Positions 1 through 11,239 of a stretch of DNA of 64,000 nucleotides are shown piece by piece. Position 1 is the stretch's first letter, and the number at the start of each line of letters is the position of its first letter. The notes below the pieces were generated by a model. The model made no database searches. It saw nothing but the letters and a program-made list of their open reading frames with translations, and had not been told where the DNA came from. The position numbers and the translations under genes were made by a program. This DNA is from Flaccisagitta enflata. Its lineage: Eukaryota > Chaetognatha > Sagittoidea > Aphragmophora. The stretch is taken from contig OZ231127.1 of assembly GCA_965153355.1 (NCBI GenBank), positions 97,960,001 to 98,024,000 of the forward strand, written 5' to 3'.

Positions 1-1669
1 AATATTTTTTTCCATATGTGAGGAAGTAATCTGGAGTATTTACAGAGGGGGGAATGGCTTGAATCCTCCACAATTCTCTAGATCCTGAAAATGCCTCTCT
101 GCCATGCAACATGGTGTAGTTGTTGACAAAAACCATATCACCCGCTTGGTAGTGGTGTTTGAAGAAGAAACGAGAATCAAATGCCAGCTCTCTAATTTCT
201 TTCGTCACCGCCGATGAAGAGATTGTGGAACCATTCAGCTCGACAATGTAGTCTTGCTCTTGCGCGGTATCGGGATGATCCTTGGTTACCCAGCTTTCAC
301 ACCAGCGTAACACTAGTCTACCAGTCCATGGGCAGTTGTCAACGAGCTGGTAACCGTGTAAAAAACCATTGCCTCCAAAGTAGGCTTGTTTTTCGCCACT
401 TGTGACCTTGTTACAATAGACAAGACGCAGTGCTTTCCATGTATCGGCTTTCGCCGAAGGCAAAGACAAGGCCGCCGTGTGCGCGTCGATAAATGTGGTG
501 GCTCCATTTTGCTCTCCACATTTGAAACTGATGCAATTGAGAACAAACTCCCGTGGAACAAAATCCTCAAACTTGTAAACGTTTCGATCGATTCCCATGT
601 AAGACGGAGGATCGTTCATATCGAAGTGAATCGGGAGGCCTCCCGACGTGTTCACGAAACCAGGTTCTTGCGCGATCTTGACTTTGTGCACATAGCCAAA
701 CTTCCAGGGCACCATGCCATTTGGGGTCCGCTTCGAGTATTTGGCGATGAATTCACGCTCATCGAGAATCTTTCGAAAGCCACGAAAGATGGTCAAACCA
801 AACTCCTTGATCAGTTCAGTCAAGCAACGTGTCTCGATACAATCAAAACTGAGCGATGGGTCGACGGAGCTGATGAATAAACCGCATCCAGGACGGATGA
901 TTTCCATTTTCAGTGCGGTTTTGAAAGCCGCGGTCTCAAAGCCAACCGCTTTTTGTAGCGATGCGTAAAACCACCTTTTCCCTCGATACGTCACTGGTAG
1001 ATAACACACACTTTGACTCTCGTGGGCGAGAAATGTTTCAGGTTCGCCCATCAGCATTTTCCCCGTCAAAGAATCGTAGCAAATAGAGTACCGCCAGGGT
1101 CCATCATCATTACACAGTCGAACGGAGAGCTCGCGTAGTTTAAATGGATCAATAGGCTGATCTGACAAATTTATGCTCACGTCTTCAACTGCGAGGATAG
1201 AATCCTCATTAGGTACACCCTTTTGGCAACAACCCTTTGAAGCAACGACCACGATCACATCCTCACCCCCGAGACTGGTGATGATCTCCCTCAATCCTTC
1301 AACATACGGTCGGAGGAGGTGACCCTTTGACATTTCACTTTCATCATCTTCATAGTCAACATAATTGAAACAGATGCTGAACTCTATTCCAAGCGGATAA
1401 ATAGCTTCCAGTTTCCTCAGAGTCACCAGCAAGTTTCGAATAGCATAATACTCGGCAAAGTCCGCGTGCCGTTTCACCGCCTCTCTGCGGTAAAAGGCGT
1501 CGGAGGGAGAAACGGGAAACGCGAAATGTAACGCGAGATGATCCTCGACGCGCTCGTCAATGTTTTTCTTCAATGAGGTGTACAAAGCGGCTGAAGAACT
1601 GACTGCTCTTTCAGGAATCCAATCATTCAGAATGACGTCGAATAGTCTAGCAGTTATGCTCTGGTCCAT
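1..1669 (-). CDS. Isocyanide synthase-like/TauD dioxygenase fusion, left copy (3' end outside window)
   Basis: This is the mirror copy of the gene at 52455-54164. The start ATG is at 1669-1667, directly after a TTTTCAG acceptor-like sequence read on the minus strand. About 556 of 569 codons lie in the window; the last 13 codons and the stop lie beyond position 1. No frameshift or internal stop was found: alignment with the right copy shows no indel, and the difference checked inside the gene is synonymous. Both copies therefore look able to encode the same protein. See the right copy for domains. What is unknown is whether the C-terminus beyond the window is preserved. Confidence 0.8.
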   Translation of the reverse strand, partial: MDQSITARLFDVILNDWIPERAVSSSAALYTSLKKNIDERVEDHLALHFAFPVSPSDAFYRREAVKRHADFAEYYAIRNLLVTLRKLEAIYPLGIEFSICFNYVDYEDDESEMSKGHLLRPYVEGLREIITSLGGEDVIVVVASKGCCQKGVPNEDSILAVEDVSINLSDQPIDPFKLRELSVRLCNDDGPWRYSICYDSLTGKMLMGEPETFLAHESQSVCYLPVTYRGKRWFYASLQKAVGFETAAFKTALKMEIIRPGCGLFISSVDPSLSFDCIETRCLTELIKEFGLTIFRGFRKILDEREFIAKYSKRTPNGMVPWKFGYVHKVKIAQEPGFVNTSGGLPIHFDMNDPPSYMGIDRNVYKFEDFVPREFVLNCISFKCGEQNGATTFIDAHTAALSLPSAKADTWKALRLVYCNKVTSGEKQAYFGGNGFLHGYQLVDNCPWTGRLVLRWCESWVTKDHPDTAQEQDYIVELNGSTISSSAVTKEIRELAFDSRFFFKHHYQAGDMVFVNNYTMLHGREAFSGSRELWRIQAIPPSVNTPDYFLTYGKKY

Positions 1670-1712
1670 CTGAAAACAAAGGTCAACAAACCTTAGTTGC
1701 GATTGCGTGGTG

Positions 1713-1818
1713 ACAAGGCCGGATACACGGCTTCCCTTGTCGTGTGCGGGTGGGCAGGGAGTGATAGAACACGTCTCTGGGGAATTTGGGCACAAAACGC
1801 TCAAAAACGCCAAAAAAG
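1713..1818 (+). mobile_element. Family-2 element, fragment
   Basis: Contains the head ACAAGGCCGGATACACGGC and the GTGCGGGTGGGCAGG segment typical of family 2. The hairpin tail is missing and the sequence passes directly into a family-1 F head. The same fragment is in the right arm (52306-52411), just upstream of the oxygenase start codon. Confidence 0.7.
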
Positions 1819-1819
1819 T

Positions 1820-2160
1820 AATAGTCGCAAAAGCATTAGGTGGTCAGCGGTACCTGTGCCCTGCTCAGGTAGGTCATGATTGTAGTTGAGGGTGGGAGCA
1901 GGGCAGCAGCTCCAAAAGGGTCAATGACTTATGCTTTCATAGCCTTGAGGCCCAAATCCCAGTCTTGAAGCCCAAATCCCTTGATGCTGAGATTTGGGCC
2001 TTGAGGATGGGATTTTAGCCTTAAGATGGGATTTGGGCCTTGAGGTTGAGATTTGGGCATCAAGACTGAAATTTGGGCCTCAAGGCTGGGATATGGGCCT
2101 CGAGGCCGAGATAGAGGCCTGGAGGTGGGGGGTACAAAGGTGGCTTAAAGTGGTGTCATT
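1820..2160 (+). mobile_element. Family-1 element, subtype F (left arm)
   Basis: Head AATAGTCGCAAAAGC, GCAGGGCA stem, then GTCAATGACTTATGCTTTCA and a core of GGCCTTGAGGCTGGGATTTG-like units. The polypurine GGAGAAGAAGG part seen in the right arm (about 51960-51991) is lost by a 32-bp deletion between GGTGG repeats. Confidence 0.75.
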
Positions 2161-2208
2161 TTCAAAACTCACCACGCCCGCGGAGAAAATAAGACCATTT
2201 CCATCATA

Positions 2209-2912
2209 CAGTATGTTTTTTTTCGTTTGTAACATTACAGGACGGCACTAATCAGCCCTCAGGCCAGCGATTGACTTCTGCAACGGCTCATTTTGTAGGT
2301 AATAAGTGAGCATTTTATGATTTGTGACTTCTTGGACTTTTTTACATGAATCTAATCCTCTAAACACATAAGGGACAGACTGGGTCATAACCAAACTATC
2401 AAATTAACAAAATTTCCCACTTTAACGGTCTTTCTTTAAATTGCTCTCATTTCTGAACGGTTTGAGACTCTGATCCCAGATTGGTCTCAAAAAGTTTTTT
2501 TAGTTGGGAGTCAATTCTTGAGCTAAATCTTGTTAAAGGAGCTAATTCCTTGCAATCTTGGTGTAATTTTTTCATCAAAAAGTGCTTCTTTCTTTATTTT
2601 TTTAAAAACTGGTCTTAATTTGCATTAATTTGGGACCAACCTGGCACTTTTTGTTCAATCCGTTCAGATAATAGAGCCACTTGAAGAAGGAATGTTCCTT
2701 TAAAAACCTGAAATAATGGCCTTTTTCGCCTGTTTTGTCTAATGCTTCCTCGCCTATGGCAGAGGTCAGGTTTTTGTCAAAAAGTCCAAGACTTGTAAAA
2801 TCATAAAATGCTCACTTATTATCTACAAATTGAGCCATTGTCGAAGTGGTTTGCATGCCAGGGGGCTGAGCAATGTCGTCGTGTAATGTTACAAACGAAA
2901 AAAAACATACTG
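2209..2912. mobile_element. Mariner-like MITE, TA target duplication (left arm)
   Basis: 704 bp. Perfect terminal inverted repeats of about 30 bp begin CAGTATGTTTTTTTTCG, and imperfect inverted homology extends to ~125 bp. TA dinucleotides flank it (2207-2208, 2913-2914). The empty site is visible at 13106-13107, where CTCATC-TA-TGATGG is uninterrupted. No transposase is seen. It is 65 bp shorter than the copy in the right arm. Confidence 0.9.
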
Positions 2913-2982
2913 TAGATGAGAACTACCAAATTTGGTGGTGATTGGATAAACTTTGCTCATTCCCGCACCCCCCCCCCTTTTT

Positions 2983-3548
2983 GGGCAGCGGCCCCAAAGG
3001 GCCGATGTCCTGTAGGACACAGGGGTGAATTTCCAGACATCCGTCCGTCCGTCCGTCCGTCCGTACGTCCGTCCCCCCCCGGCCCCTCTCAGGCCCCAAA
3101 TCAGCCCTCTCAGACCCCAAATCAGCCCTCTCAGGCCCCAAGTCAGCCCTCTCAGACCCAAAATCACCCCTCTCAGGCCCAAAATCAGCCCTTCTAGATC
3201 CTAAATTAGCTCACTCAAGCCCAAAATCAGCCCACTAAGGTACTAGATCAGCCTTGTCAGGCCCAAAATCAACCATTTCAGGCCTGAAATCAGACCTCTC
3301 AAACCTAAAATCTGTCCCAATTCAGCCCTCAAAATGACCCTCTCAGGTTCAAATCTGCCCTCATCCCTGCCCAATCAATCAACTCAGTCCGTAAATGTGC
3401 TTTCTCAGGACGTCTGGAAATTCACCCCTGTGTCCTACAGGACATCGGCCCTTGGGGCCGCTGCCCTGCTCCCACTCCACTTTTAGCTAATCACTCCAAG
3501 CAGGGCATCGGGTACCGCTGACCGTGTGCGATCCTTGGATGACTAGTT
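2983..3548 (-). mobile_element. Family-1 element, subtype B (left arm)
   Basis: Tail GGGCAGCGGCCCC abuts T5. The inverted inner segments (CCGATGTCCTGTAGGACAC.. and its complement) bracket (GTCC)n and a core of ~20-bp GGCCCCAAATCAGCCCTCTCA units. The head ends GGATGACTAGTT at 3548. The surrounding repeat is uninterrupted near 13030, giving an approximate empty site. Confidence 0.85.
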
Positions 3549-3599
3549 TTATGAGAGATGATGCTCTTTCTAACAATCCCTATTTCAAGTGGTTGCTTT

Positions 3600-3740
3600 A
3601 AAAGCTCATATCTCCCAAACAAATTGAGCTGCTGACCTCAACTTGGGCTCATTTTAAAGAGCAGACAGAGCTCTTTAAAATGAGCCTAAGTTGAAGTCAG
3701 TAGCTCAATTCGTTAAGGAGCGAGAGACTTCCAAAGTTGA
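3600..3740. repeat. Foldback repeat (left arm)
   Basis: Imperfect inverted repeat of ~140 bp built on GAGCTGCTGACCTCAACTTG..GGCTCATTTTAAAGAGC and its complement. Related copies: two in tandem at 12665-12990, and the mirror at 50285-50430. Confidence 0.8.
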
Positions 3741-3748
3741 CGGTTTTT

Positions 3749-6108
3749 AGTCGCGTGCACGCGACTCTACAACCTGCTCCGTCGGTCGGTCGGTCGGTCG
3801 GTCGGTAACACTTAGCTTTTTTGCGTCTTTTTGGGTCGTCTGGAGTTATTTTGAGTCATTTTTTTGTTATTTTTTTGACTTATTGGTTGCTTTTAGTCAT
3901 TTTTGGTCATTTTTGGTCATTTTTGGTCATTTTGGTCATTTTGGTCATTTTGGTCATTTTGGTCATTTTGGTCATTTTGGTCAATTTTGGTCATTTTTGA
4001 TCAATTTTGATCATTTTTGGTCATTTTGGTCATTTTTGGTCATTTCGCTCATTTCGCTCATTTTGGTCATTTTGGTTATTTTTGGGCATTTTTGGGCATT
4101 TTTGATCATTTTTGATCATTTTTGATCAATTTTGATCATTTTTGATCATTTTTGATCATTTTTGATCATTTTTGGTCATTTTTGGTCATTTTGATCATTT
4201 TCGGTCATTTTGGTCATTTTTGGTCATTTTAGGTCATTTTTGATCATTTTTGATCATTTTTGGTCATTTTTGGCCATTTTTGGCCATTTTTAATCATTTT
4301 TGATCATTTTGATCATTTTGGTCATTTTGGTCATTTTTGGTCATTTTGGTCATTTTTGGTCATTTTGGTCATTTTTTGGTCATTTTGGTCATTTTGTATT
4401 TTGGTAGTTTTGGTCAGTTTTGGTCAGTTTTGGTCAGTTTTGGTCATTTATGGTCATTTATGGTCATTTATGGTCATTTTTGGTCATTTTTGGTCATTTT
4501 TGGTCATTTTGGTCATTTTGGTCATTTTTGGTCATTTTTGGTCGTTTTTGATCATTTTTGGCCTTTTTTGGTCATTTTTGGTCTTTTTTGGTCATTCTTG
4601 ATTATTTTTGATTATTTTTGATTATTTTTGATCATTTTTGATCATTTTTGGTCATTTTTGGTCATTTTTGGTCATTTTTGGTCATATTGGTCATTTTGGT
4701 CATTTAGGTCATTTAGGTCATTTAGGTTATTTAGGTCATTTAGGTCATTTTTGGTCATTTTTGGTCATTTTTGGTCATTTTGGTCATTTTGGTCATTTAG
4801 GTCATTTTTGGTCATTTTTGGTCATTTTGGTCATTTTTGATTATTTTTGGTCATTTTTGGTCATTTTGGTCATTTTGGTCATTTTGGTCATTTTGGTCAT
4901 TTTTGGTCATTTTTGGTCATTTTTGGTCACTTTTGGTCATTTTTGGTCATTTTTGGATAAAGTCTGCTGGTTAAAGTCTGCTGGTTAAAGTCTGCTGGGT
5001 AAAGTCTGATGGTTAAAGTCTCATGGTTTAAATCTTCTGGTTTAAGTCTGCTGGTTTAAATCTAATGGGTTAAGTCTGCTGGTCTAATGGTCTAAGTCTG
5101 CTGGTTTAAGTCTGCTGGTTAAAATGATATTATTTAGATAAGTATGGTTTAGGTCTGGTTTAAGTCTGGTTTAAGTCTGGTTTAAGTATGGTTTAAGTCT
5201 GGTTAAAGTCTGGTTGAAGTCTGGTTGAAGTCTGGTTTACGTCTGGTTTAAGTCTGGTTTAAGACTGATTCATGTCTGATTTATGTCTGGTTTAGGTCTG
5301 GGTTAGGTCTGGTTTAGGTCTGGTCTATGTCTGGTTTTTGTCTGGTTTATGTTTGATTTAGGTCTGATTTAGGTCCTGTTTTGGTCTGGTTATTGTCTGG
5401 TTTTGGTCTGGTTTTGGTCTGGTTTGAGTCTGGTTTGAGTCTGGTTTAAGTCTGGTTTGAGTCTGGTTTGAGTCTGGTTTGAGTCTGGTTTGATTCTGGT
5501 TTGAGCCTGGTTTGAGCCTGGTTTTAGTCTGGTTTTGGTCTGGTTTAAGTCTGGTTTGAGTCTGGTTTGAGTCTGGTTTGAGTCTGGTTTGAGTCTGGTT
5601 TGAGTCTGGTTTGAGTCTGGTTTGAGTCTGGCTTAAATCTGGTTTATGTCTGGTTTATGTCTGGTTTATGTCTGATTTAGGTCTGGTTTAATTCTGGTTT
5701 AATTTTGGTTTGAGTTTGGTTTGAGTCTGGTTTGAGTCTGGTTTGATTCTGGTTTGAGCTTGGTTTGAGCCTGGTTTTGGTCTGGTTTAAGTCTGGTTTG
5801 AGTCTGGTTTGAGTCTGGTTTGAGTCTGGTTTGAGTCTGGTTTGAGTCTGATTTGAGTCTGGCCTAAATCTGGTTTATGTCTGGTTTATGTCTGGTTTAT
5901 GTCTGATTTATGTCTGGTTTTGGTCTTGTTTAATTCTGGTTTGAGTCTCGTTTGAGTCTGGTTTGAGTCTGGTCAGAGTCTGGTTTGAGTCTGGTTTGGG
6001 TCTTTTTGGGTTGTGTTTAAGTCTGATTTTCAATGAAAAGATACAATAAGGAGTCAGGTCAGTTCAGTTATTTTTGTCCTGCACGCGACTTATAGGTGTT
6101 GGCCTTGT
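3749..6108 (-). mobile_element. Family-3 element, complete (left arm)
   Basis: Read in reverse it starts AACAAGGCCAACACCTATAA, then the subterminal GTCGCGTGC. It ends with a (GACC)n microsatellite and the 18-bp perfect palindrome AGTCGCGTGCACGCGACT next to an A-run. Between them are three satellites in plus-strand terms: TTTTTGGTCA (3880-4960), GTCTGCTGGTTAAA (4960-5130) and GTCTGGTTTAA/GTCTGGTTTGA (5130-6020). No protein-coding capacity is seen; the long FGHFWSF-like open frames are satellite translations. Confidence 0.85.
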
Positions 6109-6110
6109 TT

Positions 6111-6957
6111 TCGTCTTTTTGGGTCGTCTGGAGTTATTTTGAGTCATTTTTTGTTGTTTTTGGTAGAGGGGGAACCACCAAGGCCTGAGGAAGTCCTGAG
6201 AGAAAACTTTTCATGCTACAATGCCCACCGATAGCTCTAATTGTGGAGGGGACCTTACTTTAACACTTTACAACCATAAACCGACCAAAAATTCACTGTG
6301 AATACCGGCTCCTGTGGCATATATATGTGTACCAAGCAATGCAGTATTTTTAGCGAAAATTTCCTTTTTAAAAGCAATATTTTGGGTTAAAAGAATTCTT
6401 CTCCAAAAAAATTTGCAGTACAAAGTCTTGGAAATGGTCCAATTGAAAAGACACTTGATAGTACAATATGGACATTGAGAAATAGGACATAGGGGCCCCT
6501 CAGGGTCCCTCCATGAGCTCTCAAAGGGGCCCAAAATGGCAAAAATAGCTAAATGCAGCATTTTTAGCAAAAATTCCTTTTCTAAGTATCATTTTGGGCA
6601 GAAAGAATTCTTCTCCTGTAAAAAAGTTTTAGAAATGGTCCAGTTCAAAAGATATTTAGAAGCAGAGTATGGATATTGAGACAGGGATAGGAGCACCTGA
6701 GGGACCCTCCAGGAGCTCTTTGAGAGGCTCAAAATGGCAAATATTGCTGAAAATGATTAAAATCGCGATTTTCTTATTGATTTCTTTGCTTCATGGCCAT
6801 CTGAAGGGTAAATTTGCTATAATTATACTCTCATTAGGTATGAAGGAACAGTAATAAAGGTTAAGAGCCCCTTGGGACTGTGACCATGGGGACCCCAAGG
6901 GCTTAAAAGAACCAAATTAACACTCAAAAATGCTGAAAATGACTATAATCATGATTT
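6111..6957 (+). repeat. Family-7 dispersed repeat, preceded by a family-3 scrap
   Basis: 6111-6175 repeats the TTTTTGGGTCGTCTGGAGTT segment from inside family 3. 6240-6957 is a GGGGCCC-punctuated repeat (GAAATGGTCCA.., CCATGAGCTCTCAAAGGGGC) whose inverted relative is at 9290-9960. No coding potential is recognised. Confidence 0.65.
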
Positions 6958-6960
6958 TTT

Positions 6961-7426
6961 GGGCAGCGGCCCCAAAGGGGATGAAGTCCTGTAGAACACA
7001 GGGGACTTTCGTTCGACGGTTTGTTTGTTCGTCCATTCGTTTGTCCTTCTCAGGTCTGAAATCTGCCCTCTCAGGCCTAAGATCTGGCCTGATATTTGCC
7101 CTCTCAGGCCAGAAACCTGTCCTCTCATTCCTGGAATCTGCCCTCTCAGAATCCAGGCAGGAGAGGGCAGATTTCAGGCCTAAGATTTCAGGCCTAAGAT
7201 TTTAGGCCTGAGAGGACAGATTTCAGGCCTGAGAGGGTCTGGGGGGTACAGAGTACAGACGGACAAACAGACGGACGAACGAACGAATGGAAGAACGAAA
7301 GTCCCCTGTGTTCTACAGGACTTCGTCCCCTTTGGGACCGCTGCCCTGCCTCTCATTCCGATTTACATCCATGCAAAGCAGGGCAACGGGTATCGCTGAC
7401 CACATATTGCCCTTGGGTGACCTGTT
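6961..7426 (-). mobile_element. Family-1 element, subtype A
   Basis: Tail GGGCAGCGGCCCCAAAGGGG follows T6. The inner pair is GAAGTCCTGTAGAACACAGG and its complement. The core has GGCCTGAGAGGGCAGATTTC units and (GAAC)n/(GGAC)n. The head GGTGACCTGTT ends at 7426. Full length. Confidence 0.85.
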
Positions 7427-7535
7427 TTTTGTTGTTGTATCTGCTCTACTGATAAATAAGGAGTGAACTTGATTTAAAGATACTGACATCTGCAAAGGGC
7501 TCCTAGAGACCTTGTGCAGGGGGCCTTAAGGGCTC

Positions 7536-7677
7536 AACAGGTCAACCAAGGGCTATATGTGGTCAGCGATACCCATTGCCCTGCTCTCCATGATTGTAAA
7601 TTGGTGTGAGAGGAAGTAGGGCAGCAGCCCCGAAGGAGATGAAGCCCAGTAGAACACAGGGGGACTTTTGTTTGTCC
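7536..7677 (+). mobile_element. Family-1 A head fragment
   Basis: AACAGGTCAACCAAGGGC, loop stem and the first inner segment (GTAGAACACAGGGGGAC) only; core and tail are absent. Confidence 0.75.
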
Positions 7678-7788
7678 TAAGCTGAGATGCTTAAAGGGGT
7701 TTTTGCACTGGGCATGTGAATTAGATATTATCTAGATATTCCCTATGTAATATCTTGATAATTTTCCCAATGCTAAAACTCCTATAAA

Positions 7789-8298
7789 CAGTCAGTCCCA
7801 ATTCCGCATTCATCCATATGACCATATCTCATTATGTTACAAGATCAAGCAACTTTGATTATCTGGGCATATTTTGGTATATCAAAATATGACTTGTGTC
7901 CCTTATTGTTCTGACACTCAAAGTAGCAAACCGATTTCAAAGTTCGCATCTTATTTACTCTGATTTCCCTTTCCAAATTTCCAATACTGAAAGAGTCGGT
8001 GAGATGAAAAATTAGAAGGATGAACAAAATCCAATGATATGATTAAATGGTATAGCATTTATGAACATATTTCTTATAAAATTTAAGCGGAAAAATCAGT
8101 TGAAAATAATGGTAGATCGTGAACAAGACAAAAGTCTATGGAATTTGTTCAGATTTTGCAAAAGCCACAACTGATAAAATCAAACTTTTAAAAGTCATAT
8201 TTTTATATACTGAAATATGCCCAGATGGAAAACGTTTTGGTTTGCCGAAATATGTTGAGATACGATTACATGGATTAATACAGAATTGGGACTGACTG
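7789..8298. mobile_element. Mariner-like MITE candidate, foldback
   Basis: 510 bp with inverted ends CAGTCAGTCCCAATTC and imperfect inverted homology of ~100 bp (CATTCATCCATATGACCATA / matching right side). TA follows the right end and AA precedes the left, so one target dinucleotide would have mutated. No transposase is seen. Confidence 0.6.
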
Positions 8299-9010
8299 TA
8301 GAGGCTGATTGAGGACCTATGAAAGCCTGAAAGCTTCCTTGAAGCTGATGTGAGGCCTTGGGAAGCTAGCAAGGCCAATTTGAAGCCCAAGAGGGTTGAT
8401 TTGAGGCCTGAAGGGGCTGATCTGGACTGGAAAGGGCTGATTTGAGGCTTGTTAAGACTGATTTAAAGTAAGTAAAGTAAGTAAAGGACTTATGTGAGGC
8501 CTAAGATGGCTGAATTGAGGCCTGAAAGGACTGACTTGTAGCCTGAAGGGGCTGATTTGAGGTCTGAGAGGCCTAGTTTGAAGCCTGAGAGGCCTGATCA
8601 GGGAGGGGAGGACAGACAGGACCCCTTTGAGGCCGTTGTCCAAACTGCTGATTTGTCAGTGTCGTAACCGCTGAAATTGACCTAAAAGTCTCTCTCTCAT
8701 ACAGATCAATGGGAACTTCAAAGTCACCCTTAAGATGGTTCCCGATTGAATTGAAAGTATAAAAAAGTGTTGTGGTACCTAAATATTACATTTTAGTACT
8801 GCCAAAAGTGTAAAATCTTCTATATTTTTCATCCCTTTGATTTTCTTTCCCATTTTCTAATCCTTTGTTTTTCTACTCTCCCTGCCAGGGGGGGGATATA
8901 CGCAACTATATACAGGCCTGGATTTAGGCCTTAGGGCTGGCACTTTGACGTTAAGGCCAAAATTTGGGCCACAGGGTTGGATTTTGTGCTTGAGGCTGGG
9001 ATTTAAAATT
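8299..9010. repeat. Degenerate family-1 core and unassigned sequence
   Basis: 8299-8645 holds diverged GAGGCCTGAGAGGCTGATTT units and a decayed tail (ACCCCTTTGAGGCCGTTGTCC). 8646-8895 shows nothing recognisable. 8896-9010 again has core-like GGCCTTAGGGCTGG scraps. Confidence 0.5.
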
Positions 9011-9149
9011 GCATTTGATCAGTTCTGAAAAGCAATACAATCAATACAATCATTCAGTTGGTGGTTTCCGTTATTACTAACATTGCAAAAGTGAAAAGTT
9101 TCAAGATTTGTTTCTTCAAAATCCATAAATAAGTGAAATCAGAATGTTT

Positions 9150-9245
9150 GAGAGTAAAGGAAGGAATGAATGAATGGATAGATGAATGAATGAATGAATA
9201 AATGAATGAATGGATGAATGAATAAGTGAACAAATGAATGAAGAG
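9150..9245. repeat. (GAAT)n microsatellite
   Basis: About 95 bp of GAATGAATGGATGAAT-type tetranucleotides. Such tracts end some LINE/SINE copies, but no body is recognised here. Confidence 0.8.
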
Positions 9246-9289
9246 AGCTTATAAAAGAGCCAAGTTAGGTGCAAAAATCATCAAAAAGA

Positions 9290-9960
9290 ACTGTGTTATG
9301 GATGGATGGATGGAACTAATTTGGCTTTTGTCAACTCCTTAAGGGCCCCTGAATAGGACCTCCAAGAGCCCTTAACCATCATTTTGTTTTTTGTTTGCAG
9401 GATGACAGTATCTTGACAGCCATTTTACTCCTTTGATGATAATGAAGCAGAGAAAACGACCATAAAATCATGATTTTAGTCACATTCAGTATTTCCAATG
9501 GTGTCCATTTGGTTGTTTCGAGCCTGTGGGCCCCCCTGAATTGGGTCCCCAAAGGATTCTAATCTTTGTTACTGTTCTCCCAGACCACAAAACAATTTCT
9601 TGAAAGCAAATTTACTCCTCTAATGACAATGAAATCGAAACACCAACAAAAAAAATGTAATTCTGGTCATTTCCGTCTATTTCTGCCATTTTGGGCTCTT
9701 TCAGGGCCCCCTAGAGAGCCCTAGAGGGGCTCCTATCCCCCATTTCTCAATTTTTACACTCTACTATCAAACATCTTTCAAACTAGACCATTTCCAAGGT
9801 TTTCTATCAATCCATTAGGAAATCATTAAAAAAACCATGTGAACACTGCCTGTTTGGATGGTACTTTAATCCCATTAAGCATATCTGAATCACGAATCAT
9901 GTAAATTGGTCACGAGTCGGCATTTTCCCATGATATGCCACATTTTCTTTAGCTTGCCCC
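9290..9960 (-). repeat. Family-7 dispersed repeat, inverted relative
   Basis: Shares CAAACTAGACCATTTCC, CTCCTATCCCCCATTTCTC and the gene-free GGGCCCC motifs with 6240-6957, in the opposite orientation. Confidence 0.6.
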
Positions 9961-10039
9961 CCTTCATAACTCATTTCTCCATAAGAAAATGCGTCGGTGA
10001 GATAGCAATGAGATAATTCCTGCCCTATTTTTGGGAATT

Positions 10040-11084
10040 ATTGGTTGCTTTTAGTCATTTTTGGTTATTTTTGGTCATTTTTGGTCATTTTGGTCATTTT
10101 GGTCATTTTGGTGATTTTGGTGATTTTTGGTCATTTTTGGTGATTTTTCATTATTTTTGGTCATTTTTGGTCATTTTCGGTCATTTTTGGTCATTTGTGG
10201 TCATTTGTGGTCATTTTTGGTCATTTTTGGTCATTTTGGTCAATTTGGTTATTTTGGTCATTTTGGTCATTTTTCATCATTTTTCATCATTTTTGATCAT
10301 TTTTGATCATTTTTGATCATTTTTCATCATTTTTGGTCATTTTGGTTATTTTGGTCATTTTGGTCAATTTTGGTCATTTTTGGTCATTTTTGGTCATTTT
10401 TGGTCATTTTTGGTCATTTTTGGTCATTTTTGGTCATTTTTGGTCATTTTTGGTCATCTTTGGTCATTTTTGGTCATTTTTGGTCATTTTGGTCATTTTG
10501 GTCATTATGGTCATTTTGGTCATTTTGGTCATTTTTGGTCATTTTTGGTCATTTTTGGTCATTTTTGGTCATTTTTGGTCATTTTTGGTCATTTTGGTGA
10601 TTTTGGTCATTTTTGGTCATTTTTGGTCATTTTTGGTCATTTTTGGTCATTTTGGTCATTTTGGTCATTTTTGGTCATTTTTGGTCATTTTGGTCATTTT
10701 TGGTCATTTTTGGTCATTTTTGGTCATTTTTGGTTAAAGTCTGCTGGTTGATGTCTGCTGGTTAAAGTCTGCTGGTTAAAGTTTGCTGGATAAAGTCTGA
10801 TGAATAAAGTCTGCTGGTTTAAATCTGCTGGTTAAAATCTGCTGGTTTAAGTCTGCTGGTTTAGGTCTGGTTAAGGTCTGGTTTAGGTCTGGTTTCGGTC
10901 TGGTTTCGATCTGGTTTAATTCTGGTTTGAGTCTGGTTTGAGTCTGGTTTGAGTCTGGTTTGATTCTGGTTTGGGTCTGGGTTGGGTTGCGTTTAAGTCT
11001 GATTTTCGATAAAAAGATACAATAAGGAGTCAGGTCAGTTCAGTAATTTTTGTCCTGCACGCGACTTATAGGTGTTGGCCTTGT
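10040..11084 (-). mobile_element. Family-3 element, hairpin end missing
   Basis: TTTTTGGTCA satellite (10040-10735), GTCTGCTGGTTAAA block, GTCTGGTTTGA block, then AATAAGGAGTCAGGTCAGTT and CACGCGACTTATAGGTGTTG-GCCTTG. The (GTCGG)n and terminal palindrome side is absent. Confidence 0.85.
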
Positions 11085-11239
11085 TTAAGAACAAGTGACA
11101 TGGTGTTATAATATTGTTGCAGATGGTTGGGTAGGGGCATCCAACCCCCAGACTCACCAAAGCCCCTCCCTCAGCCCCCTAACATTCTCATATAAATGCG
11201 TGTTTTCGACTCAAGCGTGACAGACGGACAGCCCCTTAT

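Larger units (their letters stand above)
1..6076. repeat. Left arm of large inverted duplication
   Basis: This segment is the reverse complement of 47380-54123. Paired positions add to 54124 without any indel from 1 to at least 1994, and only a few substitutions were seen, for example a synonymous AAT/AAC change inside the oxygenase gene. Relative to the right arm it lacks 32 bp near 2145 (between GGTGG repeats), about 65 bp inside the mariner-like element, and the family-1 insertion at 48873-49434. Homology ends at 6076, inside the tail of a family-3 element. The arm may continue left of the window. Confidence 0.93.

Noticed and set aside
3883-4988. Long open frames rich in FGHFWSF/VIFGHF (also 10040-10750 and 48488-50141)
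   Set aside because: They are translations of the TTTTTGGTCA satellite in several frames at once; no codon bias, start context or domain supports a protein.
3880-6020. CRISPR-like regular repeat spacing
   Set aside because: Units are contiguous 10-14-mers without unique spacers, in eukaryotic DNA with transposon ends.
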